A stretch of DNA of 64,000 bases, taken from contig LOER01000033.1 of the NCBI GenBank assembly GCA_001515945.1, forward strand, positions 186,001 to 250,000, written 5' to 3'. Source of the DNA: Desulfitibacter sp. BRH_c19. Lineage in GTDB: Bacteria; Bacillota; DSM-16504; Desulfitibacterales; Desulfitibacteraceae. Shown piece by piece: positions 45,611-56,700 of the stretch. Each line of letters starts with the position of its first letter. Positions within the stretch are counted from its first letter, which is position 1. The position numbers were made by a program, and so were the translations under genes. The notes under the pieces were generated by a model. That model was given only the letters and a program-made list of their open reading frames with translations. It ran no database searches and had not been told where the DNA came from.

Positions 45611-45642
45611 AGGTCAATCACCCTTTTAATGGTATTGACCTT
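45610..45642 (-). promoter_or_regulatory. inverted repeat enclosing ferredoxin ribosome binding site
   Basis: Perfect 9-bp arms AAGGTCAAT/ATTGACCTT flank a loop that contains the ribosome binding site AAGGGTG; the right arm abuts the TTG start. It could act as an operator or as an mRNA hairpin controlling translation. Confidence 0.55.
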
Positions 45643-45748
45643 ATTATCTGTAAGAGTAGTTTCCTTTATGCCATTTTCTACCCAGATATTTCTTTAGGAA
45701 ACAATGTCATCGGATAAAACTTTCTATTATTGTATCATTTATATCAGT

Positions 45749-45778
45749 AGTCAGGGGATAAATATTTATCCCCTGACT
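45749..45778. promoter_or_regulatory. 30-bp perfect palindrome
   Basis: Centre core GGGGATAAATATTTATCCCC, extended by AGTCA/TGACT to 30 bases with no mismatch and no loop. It lies between the ferredoxin gene and the RCC1-repeat gene. Without a U-run it is not a clear terminator; it may be an operator, a cruciform-prone site or part of a mobile remnant. Confidence 0.6.
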
Positions 45779-45815
45779 ATCACCGCTAAGACTCCCATCT
45801 TCTATAAGTGGGCTC

Positions 45816-45882
45816 TAAATCAGGTGGAGTAAAGTCTCCATCTGATTCCCCAATGTTCAGCTTTGGCTGAACGAGTTCACTT
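45816..45882 (-). repeat. structured element, copy B (67-base right module)
   Basis: Identical to 31639..31705 except for two bases. It contains the GTTCAGC/GCTGAAC hairpin and the stem AATCAGATGGAG/CTCCACCTGATT. One of the two changes replaces a G-U wobble of copy A by an A-U pair, keeping the stem. It overlaps the last codons of the RCC1-repeat gene. A further small hairpin (CCCACTT/AGATGGG-like) follows it at about 45790..45812. Confidence 0.7.
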
Positions 45883-48800
45883 CCCTATTAGAACTTGCAG
45901 GACTGCTGTTTCCAAAGCTTGTAATTGTAATGTTTTGTGAAGTTTCTCCCCCTCTGCCGTCTTCTACATGGATTGAAAAAGTGAAAGTGCCTTTTTGAGT
46001 TGTTGGTTCAAACACCAACTTGTTACCAACAAGCTTTACAAATGACGGAGCATCATCCCCAAGACTTATGGTTATTACATCTCCATCCGGATCACTTGCC
46101 ACAACTTCTATAATAGTAACTAACTGCAAGGTAGGGCTATTATTTATTTCTGACATCTCGATAAAAGCTTGATATGTCAACTCTTCACTTTTGTTTCCAG
46201 CATGGTCAATGGCATATATTCCTATTGTGTAATCTATCCCTGCACTTAACCCTTCAATATTTTGAAAGTAATCCGCGGTATTATGTGATCCTCTTATAGA
46301 TCCATCTTCATCATAAATATTAAGAATATACTCTGAAACCCCTAGATCATCAGATGCAGATGTCCATGAAAGAGCAAGACTTGATGATGTTAGTTGGTTT
46401 GCATTTATACTGCTGTTATTATCCCATTGAGGAGGAAGAACATCAATGTATAGGGGCAAATTACTATTTTCACTTGTTCCGTCCCCTAGCTGGCCATCTT
46501 CGTTTACCCCCCATGCCCATAAAGCTCCATCAGAATTCATTGCTAACGAATGGTTTGTTTTACTGGTAATATCAGCTATGTCTGACGTGGTTGTAATTTC
46601 TTGGGGTGTATATTTATTATACCTGTAATAATCATCTACATATTCAGTAGCTCCAATACCCAACTGGCCATTCTCGTTATTACCCAATGCCCATACACTA
46701 CCATTTGACCTTATAATTAGTGAATGGCTTTCACCACCTGCAATGTCAAGAATATCTGTTACTGGCACACTCATTGTGACTGGATGGCCTCTATATTCCA
46801 CTTCTTTGAAGTCGGCTATTCTTGCAAATGTTGGCCTTCCATGACTATTAACGTTACACTGCCCGTAGGTATTATCACCCCAGGCATATGCAGTTCCATC
46901 ACATTTCATGGCCATAGAATGGTTCTTTCCACCTGAAATGGATATAACATAATTCAGACCTTCAATACGTACAGGTAGAATTCTAGTGTCTGTATCCTGG
47001 TGTTGATAGGCAGTTGGATCTACTTTTATTTGACCAAGGTCATTTTTCCCCCAACCCCATACTTCTCCACTAGCCTTTAATGCTAGAGAATGACCTCCAC
47101 CCCCTGCAATAGCAACAACATCATTAAGACCAATTACCATTACCGGAGTATTCCTGTTCCCTGTAGTGCCATTTCCGAGTCTGCCACCGTTTAATCCCCA
47201 GGTCCACACTGTTCCATCGGATTTCAGGGCCATGGAATGATATTCTCCTGCCGAGATTCCTATTATATCTGTGAGACTAGTCACTTGGGCTGGATCCTGA
47301 GCATCGGAAAATGTGCCATTTCCTAACTGCCCGTAAGTATTGTTACCCCAAGCCCATACTGTTCCAACAGAGGTTAGGGCAAGGAAATGTTCTTTACCTC
47401 CAGATACTGAGATTGCTCCATCGGGTAATGTAATATTTTCCTTATAACTTGAATTATTTCCCCATTGTAAAAGGGTACTGTCTGATTTAATATATAGTGA
47501 TCCTGTGTCACTTGTAGCTATTCTAATATTTTCCATAACAGGACTGCTAAACGGGGAAAAATCTACTTGTACAGGTGTCAATCTATCTTCTATTGAACTT
47601 CGGTCTCCCAACTGCCATGTAGCATTTTTACCCCATCCCCAGATAGTACTATCTGTTTTCATTACCACAGTATGATTAAGCCCTGTTGAAATAGCTGCAA
47701 GGCCTGGAATCGTTGGTATCATAACAGGTGTACTTCTAATTTCCTTTGTTCCGTCCCCCAACTGTCCGTGCCAGTTTATACCCCATGCCCATAAACTACC
47801 ATCTGATTTTAATGCCATGGATCTTTCTCCACCACTATAAATTCCATTAACCTCTGATAAATTCCCAACTTGTCGAGGGTAAACTATATCTTCAGTTTGT
47901 TGAGAATAGGAGTCTAGGAGACCCAAACGCCCATTTCTATTGTTACCCCACGCCCACACAGTACCATCAGATCTAAGAGCCAAGGAATGACTACCACCAC
48001 ATACTATAGCAATAAAGTTGGCTTCGCTTTCAAAATGCCCAGACTCCCCAACCGGGTTACTTATTTGAACAGGAGTTGAAACAGCAGCATAGCTACCTGT
48101 TCCTAACTGCCCATTGCTACTATTACCCCATGCCCATATGGTACCATCGGATTTAAGAGCTAAAGAATGAGCACCACCACATTCAACTGCAACAACATTA
48201 GTCAAACCATTGACCTGTACGGGCATACTTCTGTTGTGGTTAGTTCCATCACCAAGCTGACCATGAGTGTTATCTCCCCAGCTCCATACTGTTCCATCAG
48301 CTTTTAATACAAGGGAATGCTCAAATCCTACTGAAATATCCACAACATTTGTAAGATTGGGTACTTGTATAGGCGTATTTGTTATAGATCTATCATTTCT
48401 ACCATTTCCTAGTAGTCCCTGGTCTCGGCTCGACCCCCAAGCCCATACTGTACCGTCAGACTTTAATGCAAGAGAGTGATAATATCCACTTGCCACTTCA
48501 ATTATATTTATAAGACCTACAGTTTGAGTAGGAATATTATACTCGTGGCCTAAAGCCGTTGTTCCATTTCCTAGATTTCCATAGTAATTAGATCCCCAAC
48601 CCCATACTGTACCATCCTCTCTAACCATCAAGGTAGATTCGTGCCCGGCTGAAGTTTTGCTGAGCCTTTGATGAGGATTTACATTCAAAGTCTTTTGGAT
48701 AGTTCCTATGTTGGAAAATCCATCTCTTATATACGCTGTTAAATTATGCTGTCCAGATAACGCAGTAATTGGGCCATTATATAATTGTTCACTACCATTA

Positions 48801-49081
48801 TCCCACTTATAGTAAATATTACCTGAGTCATCATTAGTTTTAGTCAATGTAATAATAGGAATTTTGAAATACTCTCCATTCAAACCATCAGGTTCAGACG
48901 GATCAACAGTTATAACAAGCTCAGGTACATCAATTCCAATTGGTGTAGTAGTATTTTTTTCGGCTAATACCTTGACATTACCTAGTAATAACATAGATAT
49001 TAAAATTAGTAAGGCAATTATGAGTATCTTTACTGTTTTTTTACTACTCGTATCTATCACATTTAACCCATGATAAATCAT
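45857..49081 (-). CDS. secreted RCC1-repeat protein, C-terminus overwritten by a repeat element
   Basis: 1074 residues. Cytoplasmic start, one hydrophobic segment (about 16-40), then a short beta domain. A long array of RCC1 repeats of about 50 residues follows (motif such as HSLALKSDGTVWAWG and NGQLGDGT), enough for roughly two seven-bladed propellers. A fibronectin-III-like domain (about 915-1000) and a cadherin-like domain (VVASDPDGDVITISLGDD) come next. The last residues REVNSFSQS are encoded by repeat copy B, so the original C-terminus, perhaps an anchor, is probably lost. The ATG overlaps the stop of the upstream gene (TAATG). Probably cell-surface or secreted; ligand unknown. Confidence 0.85.
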   Translation of the reverse strand: MIYHGLNVIDTSSKKTVKILIIALLILISMLLLGNVKVLAEKNTTTPIGIDVPELVITVDPSEPDGLNGEYFKIPIITLTKTNDDSGNIYYKWDNGSEQLYNGPITALSGQHNLTAYIRDGFSNIGTIQKTLNVNPHQRLSKTSAGHESTLMVREDGTVWGWGSNYYGNLGNGTTALGHEYNIPTQTVGLINIIEVASGYYHSLALKSDGTVWAWGSSRDQGLLGNGRNDRSITNTPIQVPNLTNVVDISVGFEHSLVLKADGTVWSWGDNTHGQLGDGTNHNRSMPVQVNGLTNVVAVECGGAHSLALKSDGTIWAWGNSSNGQLGTGSYAAVSTPVQISNPVGESGHFESEANFIAIVCGGSHSLALRSDGTVWAWGNNRNGRLGLLDSYSQQTEDIVYPRQVGNLSEVNGIYSGGERSMALKSDGSLWAWGINWHGQLGDGTKEIRSTPVMIPTIPGLAAISTGLNHTVVMKTDSTIWGWGKNATWQLGDRSSIEDRLTPVQVDFSPFSSPVMENIRIATSDTGSLYIKSDSTLLQWGNNSSYKENITLPDGAISVSGGKEHFLALTSVGTVWAWGNNTYGQLGNGTFSDAQDPAQVTSLTDIIGISAGEYHSMALKSDGTVWTWGLNGGRLGNGTTGNRNTPVMVIGLNDVVAIAGGGGHSLALKASGEVWGWGKNDLGQIKVDPTAYQHQDTDTRILPVRIEGLNYVISISGGKNHSMAMKCDGTAYAWGDNTYGQCNVNSHGRPTFARIADFKEVEYRGHPVTMSVPVTDILDIAGGESHSLIIRSNGSVWALGNNENGQLGIGATEYVDDYYRYNKYTPQEITTTSDIADITSKTNHSLAMNSDGALWAWGVNEDGQLGDGTSENSNLPLYIDVLPPQWDNNSSINANQLTSSSLALSWTSASDDLGVSEYILNIYDEDGSIRGSHNTADYFQNIEGLSAGIDYTIGIYAIDHAGNKSEELTYQAFIEMSEINNSPTLQLVTIIEVVASDPDGDVITISLGDDAPSFVKLVGNKLVFEPTTQKGTFTFSIHVEDGRGGETSQNITITSFGNSSPASSNREVNSFSQS

Positions 49082-52000
49082 TACTGAACTCCTCCTTTAT
49101 TAATAAGATTTACCGCCCGTACTATAACTGAAGCTGCCTGGGCTCTAGTAGTAAGATCTTTGGGTCTAAATTCCCCATCTGGAAATCCATTGATAATGCC
49201 CGCTGAATAAGCCTTAAGCACGTGTTCCTTCATTCCCGGATGGGTAGTATCAAAGTCTAATATTTCCTCTTTATAATCCTCAAAGTTTATCGTGAAATTG
49301 TCACCTACTGCTCTTACAATGACCATAGCCATCTCTTCCCTGGTTATGGGACTGGTAAATGTTATAGAATCCCCATCCTGAATAATTCCAAGTTCCTTAG
49401 CCTTTTCCAGATATGGTTCTGCCCAATAATTCTGTCCTGACGAAATTTCAGTATAACCAAGGGCAGTAACTATCATCTTTAGGAATTCATCAGCATTTGT
49501 GCTGTTGTTTGGTTTAAATGTGCCATCGGGATATCCTGATATAACCTCTTTTGCAGAAAGGATTGATACATTTTCATAAAACCAATCCATAGGCTTAATA
49601 TCTTCCAATTGAAGTCCTTCTCCATAAATTTCTAATGGATATACTGGGATAAGGCGACATACATGCTTTTCACCATCCACTATTCCTTCAGCCATAATGA
49701 TACCTTTATCGTCTATATCATAGGCCTTATCAATTTTCCACTCGAGGGTTGGGTCTATTAAGTAGTTTAAATCACGCATGCCTTTAGCTGGTGTATAGAC
49801 AAATGCACTTGTTTCTGTAGATATATCAATATTGGAGATGCCTACAATATGGCAAAGACTATTTACGCTCAAGGCCTCACTACTGCGCCCCCCTAGGGTA
49901 CCAATATCTATTAATCTCGGGCTGGCTATTTCCACCCAAAACATTTGCTGGGGATTCATAACCCCAGTTCCTGGTTCTGCAATAAAAGCATGTCGTATAG
50001 GTTGAAATTCATCTTCTAGTTTACTGTCAACTGACATATGGTTTAAGGTTTCTGCCCATCCCACTATATATCCACTTTCGTTAATCCCCATTGCAGAACT
50101 ATTTAAGCCTCCAAGAGTGCCGATTTCTTGCAGTCCATAGCTTGAGGAATAGCGAAATCCTCTCATGACTTTCAATTTCTGATCTTTATCCTCAATCTCA
50201 GTTTCTAGCTGGCCTACCATAACATTATTTTTGTTTGCAGCGAAAATTAAAGAAGCTTTTGGGAGGGTTACTGCATCATCCATTTCCAAAGAAGTTTTTA
50301 GGTCTACTCTCAATGTTTTGCCAATGCTTCCAAGATCCTCTAAAATATATTCATATGGTGGTGTAATCTCTAATGCTGCTGATACCTCATCAGCTTCATA
50401 GCTAGCTGTGATTTCTACCTTTTTTAATTCTCTAACTGGAAAGGTTTCGATGTCAAAGGTTACAAAAGTATCCTTTTCCCTTACAGTAACCGTCTCTGGC
50501 ATTTTGATATTTTTTTCGTTGTCTGAAGTAAGCTTTATAATTGTATCTTCAATAGCTGGTCTGGATAAAACAGCAGTACCAACTGATTTCATGTCACCAC
50601 CGATAACCTTTGGAGGATCAATGGATAGCGAAACTAACCTTATTTCAATACTTGTAATGATTGTAGGGTTATCAACGCTTACATTTCCAGCCGCATCTCT
50701 GGCCTTGACCATGAATGTATAAATAATATTTGGATTAAGATTATCTATTTTATACTGACGATTTGAACTACTTGTGGTGTCTAATACATTTCCATTCATT
50801 AAGACTATATAACCAGAAACTCCTACATTGTCCTTAGCCCTTGGCCACTTAAGCATGAGGCTGTCATTTGTTTGATCCTTTACTATTAATTCCGCAACGC
50901 TAGACCAGAAGGGAGGTTCAGTATCCTTTAGAGGCGAAGAGGAAGGAGCTGATGAATTTGTAGTAGCTGTACAAGATGGACCGTTACTACTCCAATTGCC
51001 GGCAGCATCTCCTGCCTCAACTTGGAATGTATATGCTGTTCCAGAAGACAGGCCTGTGACTTGATAGTTGAATTGATTTCCTTGCACAGTAGTAAGTACT
51101 TGATCACCTTTTAAAATACGGTAAGAAGCAACCCCTACATTGTCAACAGCTTCAGTCCAATTAAGGGTTAGACTTGTTCTTCCTAAACCTGATACAGTTA
51201 GATTGCTGTCTCCTGGCCATGTTGGAGGCTCGGTATCTACAATTAGTTCAGGCTCGGTAGTAAAGCTTAAAGTATAGCTGTCCTGATATTCGTTATATAC
51301 TGCATCTGTTACACTTCCAGGCAGTATTTCTATGTTATAGGTTATGAGATATTCAAGATCTTCTACAGGATTAAGAATTATCCTATTATGGTTTATTTCA
51401 TAAGCATAATCTACTACAGTACCTTCTTGATCCTTAAAAGTGATTAAATCTATGTCTTTAACTTTGATATTCTCATTAAAATGTATTTCAACATCTGTAT
51501 TTACAGCTACCTCATCGTTACCTTGTGAAGGACTTGTGCCTGTAATTATTGGAGGAAAGATATCATCTCCATCTTCAACTATGGTTACAGTTGCTTGAAC
51601 AGGAATTCCTAGACTACCCCCACCTTCATAAAGGTACAAGTGCACATAAAACGATTTATTATCTCCTTCAGAATTGGAATTCTCTAAAATGTTAATAGTA
51701 ATGTCTTTACTGGTTTCTCCATCTTGAAAAGATAATGTCTCCCAAGATGCGCCAGTATAATCCACACCATCAATTGCAGTATCTTCAATGGTAGAATACT
51801 CTAATCCTACCCAACCGTCATCCCCGTTAGTCCGGGTAACTGTTAATAATGCCAAACCGGAACTCCTGTTAACACTATATTCACTATTGGAGAACTGAAA
51901 CTGCCCTGGTTCCAATTCACCTATTATCAACAGGCTGTTACTAGTAACACTTTCTCCACCCGTTAGCTTGTTCCCAGCTACAGTAACCCTGAAATCAATA

Positions 52001-53547
52001 AAGTCACTATCAAAATCAGTACCATCAAAATCTAGCGTAATACTAAAGGAGTTTCCCGTAACATTAGTTATACTCCCAACAGCCAAGCCTTGAGGAGCAT
52101 TGTTTAAAGTAAAATCTCCCGCTTCCAGATTGACTGTGTTGAAGGTTTCGTTATATAGATTTAGTGTAAGGACAGCCTGATCTAAATTACTTTCAGTTAA
52201 GTCTTCGGCTGATTGTATTGTTAAATTTGGAGCAATGTCATCGACTATCCTGGATATAAATACATCTAATTGCCCATTGGTATCACCATTCACCAAATTA
52301 GGCGAGTCGCACACATAGGCAGTAGTTAAACCGTCACTACTGATTGCCGGATAATGTAAATAATCCCAGCTATCAATCTGACCCCCCTCCGATGATACGC
52401 TTACTCTGATAGTCTTTTCTTCAACAATATCGTGAACAAAGAGATCTATATTTTCATTGGTATCTCCCAGCACTAGGTTATCAGCATAAGACACAAATGT
52501 AACATAACGTCCATTATCACTAAAAGCGGTACCTTCACCTTCATCATCACTATCTTCATTTGCTGGTTCACCACTACTGGATTTGCTGGCCAAGATAGTA
52601 GTGAAGGCTCCCTGCTCATCATAGATACCGTCTTCATCTGTATCCCTATCATAAACATAAATATGGTCGCCATAATATGTGTGATCAGTTGCTGTTAATT
52701 CCCAATCCCAAGAGGTAAAAGCCACATATCTCCCATCTGAACTTATCTTGGGAGCACCTCCCCCTCGAGTAGAGAAAGTGCCGTCTGAATATTTATCTAT
52801 CCTGACTTTGCTTTTAGTCTGGATGTCATAAACCCAAATTTGCGAGATCCGATTAATAGAATCCCAGTACTGATAGGCTATATATCTGCCGTCACCACTA
52901 ATAGAGGAATTGAAACTGCTATTATCTACAACAAATTCTGTTCCTGTTGTAATGTCGTAAGCCAGAAGGTTGCCGCTGCGGACATAAGTAATATACTGGC
53001 CGTTGTTGCTGATTTTTGGTATGTCATTACCATTACAATAGACTCCTAAGGCGTTTGTTGTGCCTGTTAGCATGTCTCGAACGTAGATGTAGCTTCTACC
53101 AGGTGAATTATTAGCAACAAAACTTACATATCTTCCGTCGGAAGTAATATCTGCAAGATAGGCAGTTTCAAACAGTATTCCATTCTCAGTAATGCCTGCG
53201 TGGAATATCTCATCAAACTCCACTCCTTCTTCATCATAGCTAATTAGTTGTACAGTATTTTGCTGACTATCATAGACATAGATACTGCTGAATGCTGTGC
53301 TTCCTCCACTAACCAGATTGCTGGCCCTAGATTCAAAAGCAACATACCTTCCATCTCCGCTTACAGCAGGATAATAGCTGTAGTTGTCTGGTTCTGCCCC
53401 TCCAAAAGCTGTTATCCGGGTAGTTTCCACCCTTGCAGTATCAAAAGAAGGTGATGCAGCATAACATGGCAGAACAATGAGGATAATCATAAATAAAGTT
53501 ATAGACAATATAATAAAAAGCTTTTTTAACCTAAACCAATTCAGCAA
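49081..53547 (-). CDS. giant SLH-anchored surface protein with beta-propeller, Calx-beta, Ig-like and FN3 domains
   Basis: 1488 residues, TTG start, signal peptide ending about residue 30. N-terminal TolB-like propeller repeats (SGDGRYVAFESRASNLVSGG, SSDGRYVAFTSWDWELT), Calx-beta (about 555-660), an SwmB/Big_5-like domain with NTDVEIHFNENIKV, and two FN3 domains (about 775-985). HAF-type repeats follow (GTLGGLNSSAMGINESGYIV; GTLGGRSSEALSV). Three SLH domains end the protein (VISGYPDGTFKPNNSTN; IINGFPDGEFRPKDL), anchoring it to the wall polymer. It is the first gene of a pair with the RCC1 protein. No enzymatic site is visible; a role in surface display or adhesion is inferred. Confidence 0.88.
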   Translation of the reverse strand: MLNWFRLKKLFIILSITLFMIILIVLPCYAASPSFDTARVETTRITAFGGAEPDNYSYYPAVSGDGRYVAFESRASNLVSGGSTAFSSIYVYDSQQNTVQLISYDEEGVEFDEIFHAGITENGILFETAYLADITSDGRYVSFVANNSPGRSYIYVRDMLTGTTNALGVYCNGNDIPKISNNGQYITYVRSGNLLAYDITTGTEFVVDNSSFNSSISGDGRYIAYQYWDSINRISQIWVYDIQTKSKVRIDKYSDGTFSTRGGGAPKISSDGRYVAFTSWDWELTATDHTYYGDHIYVYDRDTDEDGIYDEQGAFTTILASKSSSGEPANEDSDDEGEGTAFSDNGRYVTFVSYADNLVLGDTNENIDLFVHDIVEEKTIRVSVSSEGGQIDSWDYLHYPAISSDGLTTAYVCDSPNLVNGDTNGQLDVFISRIVDDIAPNLTIQSAEDLTESNLDQAVLTLNLYNETFNTVNLEAGDFTLNNAPQGLAVGSITNVTGNSFSITLDFDGTDFDSDFIDFRVTVAGNKLTGGESVTSNSLLIIGELEPGQFQFSNSEYSVNRSSGLALLTVTRTNGDDGWVGLEYSTIEDTAIDGVDYTGASWETLSFQDGETSKDITINILENSNSEGDNKSFYVHLYLYEGGGSLGIPVQATVTIVEDGDDIFPPIITGTSPSQGNDEVAVNTDVEIHFNENIKVKDIDLITFKDQEGTVVDYAYEINHNRIILNPVEDLEYLITYNIEILPGSVTDAVYNEYQDSYTLSFTTEPELIVDTEPPTWPGDSNLTVSGLGRTSLTLNWTEAVDNVGVASYRILKGDQVLTTVQGNQFNYQVTGLSSGTAYTFQVEAGDAAGNWSSNGPSCTATTNSSAPSSSPLKDTEPPFWSSVAELIVKDQTNDSLMLKWPRAKDNVGVSGYIVLMNGNVLDTTSSSNRQYKIDNLNPNIIYTFMVKARDAAGNVSVDNPTIITSIEIRLVSLSIDPPKVIGGDMKSVGTAVLSRPAIEDTIIKLTSDNEKNIKMPETVTVREKDTFVTFDIETFPVRELKKVEITASYEADEVSAALEITPPYEYILEDLGSIGKTLRVDLKTSLEMDDAVTLPKASLIFAANKNNVMVGQLETEIEDKDQKLKVMRGFRYSSSYGLQEIGTLGGLNSSAMGINESGYIVGWAETLNHMSVDSKLEDEFQPIRHAFIAEPGTGVMNPQQMFWVEIASPRLIDIGTLGGRSSEALSVNSLCHIVGISNIDISTETSAFVYTPAKGMRDLNYLIDPTLEWKIDKAYDIDDKGIIMAEGIVDGEKHVCRLIPVYPLEIYGEGLQLEDIKPMDWFYENVSILSAKEVISGYPDGTFKPNNSTNADEFLKMIVTALGYTEISSGQNYWAEPYLEKAKELGIIQDGDSITFTSPITREEMAMVIVRAVGDNFTINFEDYKEEILDFDTTHPGMKEHVLKAYSAGIINGFPDGEFRPKDLTTRAQAASVIVRAVNLINKGGVQ

Positions 53548-53636
53548 GCCCCTCTACTCCTCTCCAACCGTTTTTTTCTTATCATTAATAACTAAGTGAA
53601 TATCAAATTATTCCAGAACAGCCTTATATTTCTGCC

Positions 53637-53680
53637 AAAGTGCTGGTCGTTTGAAAGTTCTCAAACAACCAGCACTTTTT
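53637..53680. terminator. stem-loop after GLUG-repeat gene
   Basis: AAAGTGCTGGT/ACCAGCACTTT extended by TTTGA/TCAAA, with TTTTT on the plus side only. It may end transcription of the minus-strand gene stopping at 53710, though the U-run is short on that strand. Confidence 0.65.
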
Positions 53681-53709
53681 CAATAATAGGCTTCACAATT
53701 ACACAAATT

Positions 53710-56700
53710 TTATCTCTTAATTACTATCTGCTTAGTTGTATCTTCATAATCAACTTCCGCTCCTAGGGTTTCGCTGATAAACCTTAGCGGCACAAATGTT
53801 CTTCCAGGAGCCATTACTACTGGAGCACAGTCTATGGTATTTTGATTACCATAAACTATGACACTTGTGGAGCCGATGGTAAGGATGATTTCCTTACTAT
53901 CTTCTACAATCTTAACCTGGTTGGTTTCTTTAATCCATTCCACGTCCGCACCTAGTGCCTCGCTGACGAAGCGAATGGGAACTAGTGTCCGGCTGGTCGC
54001 ACTATCGATTTGAGGTACTGCATCTAAGGTATACGGGCTACCATCAATGTCGGCAATTGTACTCCCAATAACCAAGGTAATTGTTTTCTTATCAGCTTCT
54101 GAACTGAAAACCAGGGTACTGAAAACAGCAAATTTAGTCAGATGGTTAACGGTTATAACGGCATAATAAGTTCCCGTCTCCTGGTCGTATTCAATAGTAG
54201 TCTCAATGGCTACCCATTGACCGGCTTCTTCATCGTAGTAATTGATTACCGGTTGCTCACCTTCAGCGATATTCTCCGGATTATAAGCTATCTTGATACT
54301 GATAGCCTGATCGCCAAACTCTGTACTGCCCGTGGTTGTGATCTCATAAACGTCGCTACCTAGCTTCAGGCGTAGCCCCTCGGAAACTGCCTCATTCGTC
54401 TCTTTGTTATTCAATTTATTAATGCTAAAGGTAGCGTTTGCGGGTAATGCCGCCTCTGGTACAGTTATAATAATGTCCTCGTATTCGAGCGTTCCACCAC
54501 TTGCAGGATAGATGGTTTTACTGATTCCTGTTTCTGGTTTATCAACGGCAGTTCTACTGCTACCACCACCGCTACCCGTTGATGCCTTGGCCTTGATGGT
54601 CAGGGTGAAACTCTTAGTCTGATCTGTTCCCCCGTCCTTGCTGATAGTGGCTGTCAGGGTGGCTGTCTTGTCTCCAGCGGTATAGCTTGGCCTTATAACC
54701 GCTCCGGTGCTGGTATTCACCCAACCTGCGGGGTCAGTACTCCAGGTAATGCTTGTGCCGTTGGCTCCTGCTGTTGGCAGCGGATTCACCAAAGATACTG
54801 TCACGCTGTCTTGGGTACTGTTTGCACCCTTGATGCTGTCCCAGGTCAATGCCTCCCTATCTAAGGCTATAGCTTCGTCCGCTGACGGAGCTTCTGCTCC
54901 CGCCTCCGGTGTGGTTACTGTGGTGGGACCGGCTTCTATTACAACACTATCAACCGTTAAGTCTGTGAAAACATAATCAGCTGCATCGGCATTCCCTGTA
55001 AAAACCACCAGGTAAAAACCGTTATTGTTATCCTGGAAGTTTGAGAATGAAGCGTTTTCAAAGGTCACAGCAGCCGCCCCCTCAACTAAAACACTAAAAT
55101 CTGCTGCTGTATAACCCGTCAAACCTTCACCCGCTGCATTTTTTACAGCTATGGTTAAGGATACTTTTTTATTCCCTGCTTCTCCCATAGCTTGATTGGT
55201 TATACCAGATGTTGCTTCAGCCGGAGTGATATCTACTGGCTCTGCCGGTGGCGTGGTCACGGTTGTAGGACCCGCTTCTATTTCAACACCGTCTACCGTT
55301 AAGCTCGTCAAAGTATAATCAGTTGCATGGTCATCACCTGTAAATACGACTAGATAAAAACCGTTATTGTTATCCTGGAAGTTCGAGAATGGAGCATTTT
55401 CAAAGGTTACTGCAGATGCTCCATCAACTGAAACACTAAAATCTGCGGCTGTATAACCTGTCAAACTTTCACTTGATGCGTTCTTTACGGCTATGGTCAG
55501 GGATACTTTTTTATTCCCTGCTTCCCCCATCGCTTGATTGGTTATACCAGATGTTGCTTCAGCCGGAGTGATATCCACTGGCTCTGCCGGTGGTGTGGTC
55601 ACTGTTGTGGGACCCGCTTCTATTTCAACACCGTCTACCGTTAAGCTCGTCAAAGTATAATCAGTTGCATGGTCATCACCTGTAAATACGACTAGATAAA
55701 AACCGTTATTGTTATCCTGGAAGTTCGAGAATGGAGCATTTTCAAAGGTTACTGCAGATGCTCCATCAACTGAAACACTAAAATCTGCGGCTGTATAACC
55801 TGTCAAACTTTCACTTGATGCGTTCTTTACGGCTATGGTCAGGGACACCTTTTTATTCCCTGCTTCCCCCATCGCTTGATTGGTTATACCAGATGTTGCT
55901 TCAGACGGGGTTACATCTTGAATTGCCTCCTGAATTACCAGATTTTCAATACTGCCTGCTTGAACCAACAGAACGTACACAGTAATGGTGATGGTCTCTG
56001 CCGTGTCATAACTTGCCGTTACAGTGTATTTACCGGTGGTACCGTCTTCCTCAACGCTCATCAGCGTTAGTGACCCGGTACCGTTTTCATTGATGTCGAA
56101 ATCACCCGCATCCAGACCGTTGACCGGATTATTCCCAACATCACGGACCTGAACCGTGAAGGTGAAATTTTGGTTCATTTCTGGGCTTACGGGGTCGCTC
56201 GTTAGTATGGTAGATGAGTCAACCATTAGTATGCCATTGTTGATCGACCAATCATCCAGATCCGCCCCATCCTTACCGTCATGGGTTTTCTCTGTATAAG
56301 CACCTTCAAATGGCACCGCCATTGTAGAATTAGCCCAGTTCCCACTTAATGTACCGCTATTCTCTCCCGCAATCCGGCCAAAGGTTGTACTTGCTGAACC
56401 AGATCCTCTTGAAATCCCCGTATTTAGAGCATAGCTATTATTGACAGTTCCTTCATAAACCTGCCCAACCAGGCCGCCAGTCCGTTGGCGCCCTGACACG
56501 TTGCCTGTGGCATAAGATCCAGTGATCGTACTGTCTGCATGGTACATCCACCCCACCAAACCGCCAACTCTGGAACTAGAGGCATCTACATTACCCGTGG
56601 CATAAGAATTCTCGATTGTGCCTCCAGCAGACAAACCGTTCTCCCCCACCAGGCCGCCGACATTACTAGTGCCTGTAACATTACCCGTTGCGTGGGAATT

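Noticed and set aside
46354-46569. Plus-strand ORFs within 46-57 kb
   Set aside because: All are shadows of the three giant minus-strand genes, with low-complexity translations.
45857-49081. Short periodic DNA motifs (such as CCATCAGA/GCCCATACTG) as a DNA repeat array
   Set aside because: They are the coding trace of RCC1 repeats (SDGTVWAWG).
54890-55911. CRISPR-like or intergenic direct repeats
   Set aside because: The 342-bp periodicity is in frame inside one open reading frame and encodes a 114-residue domain.
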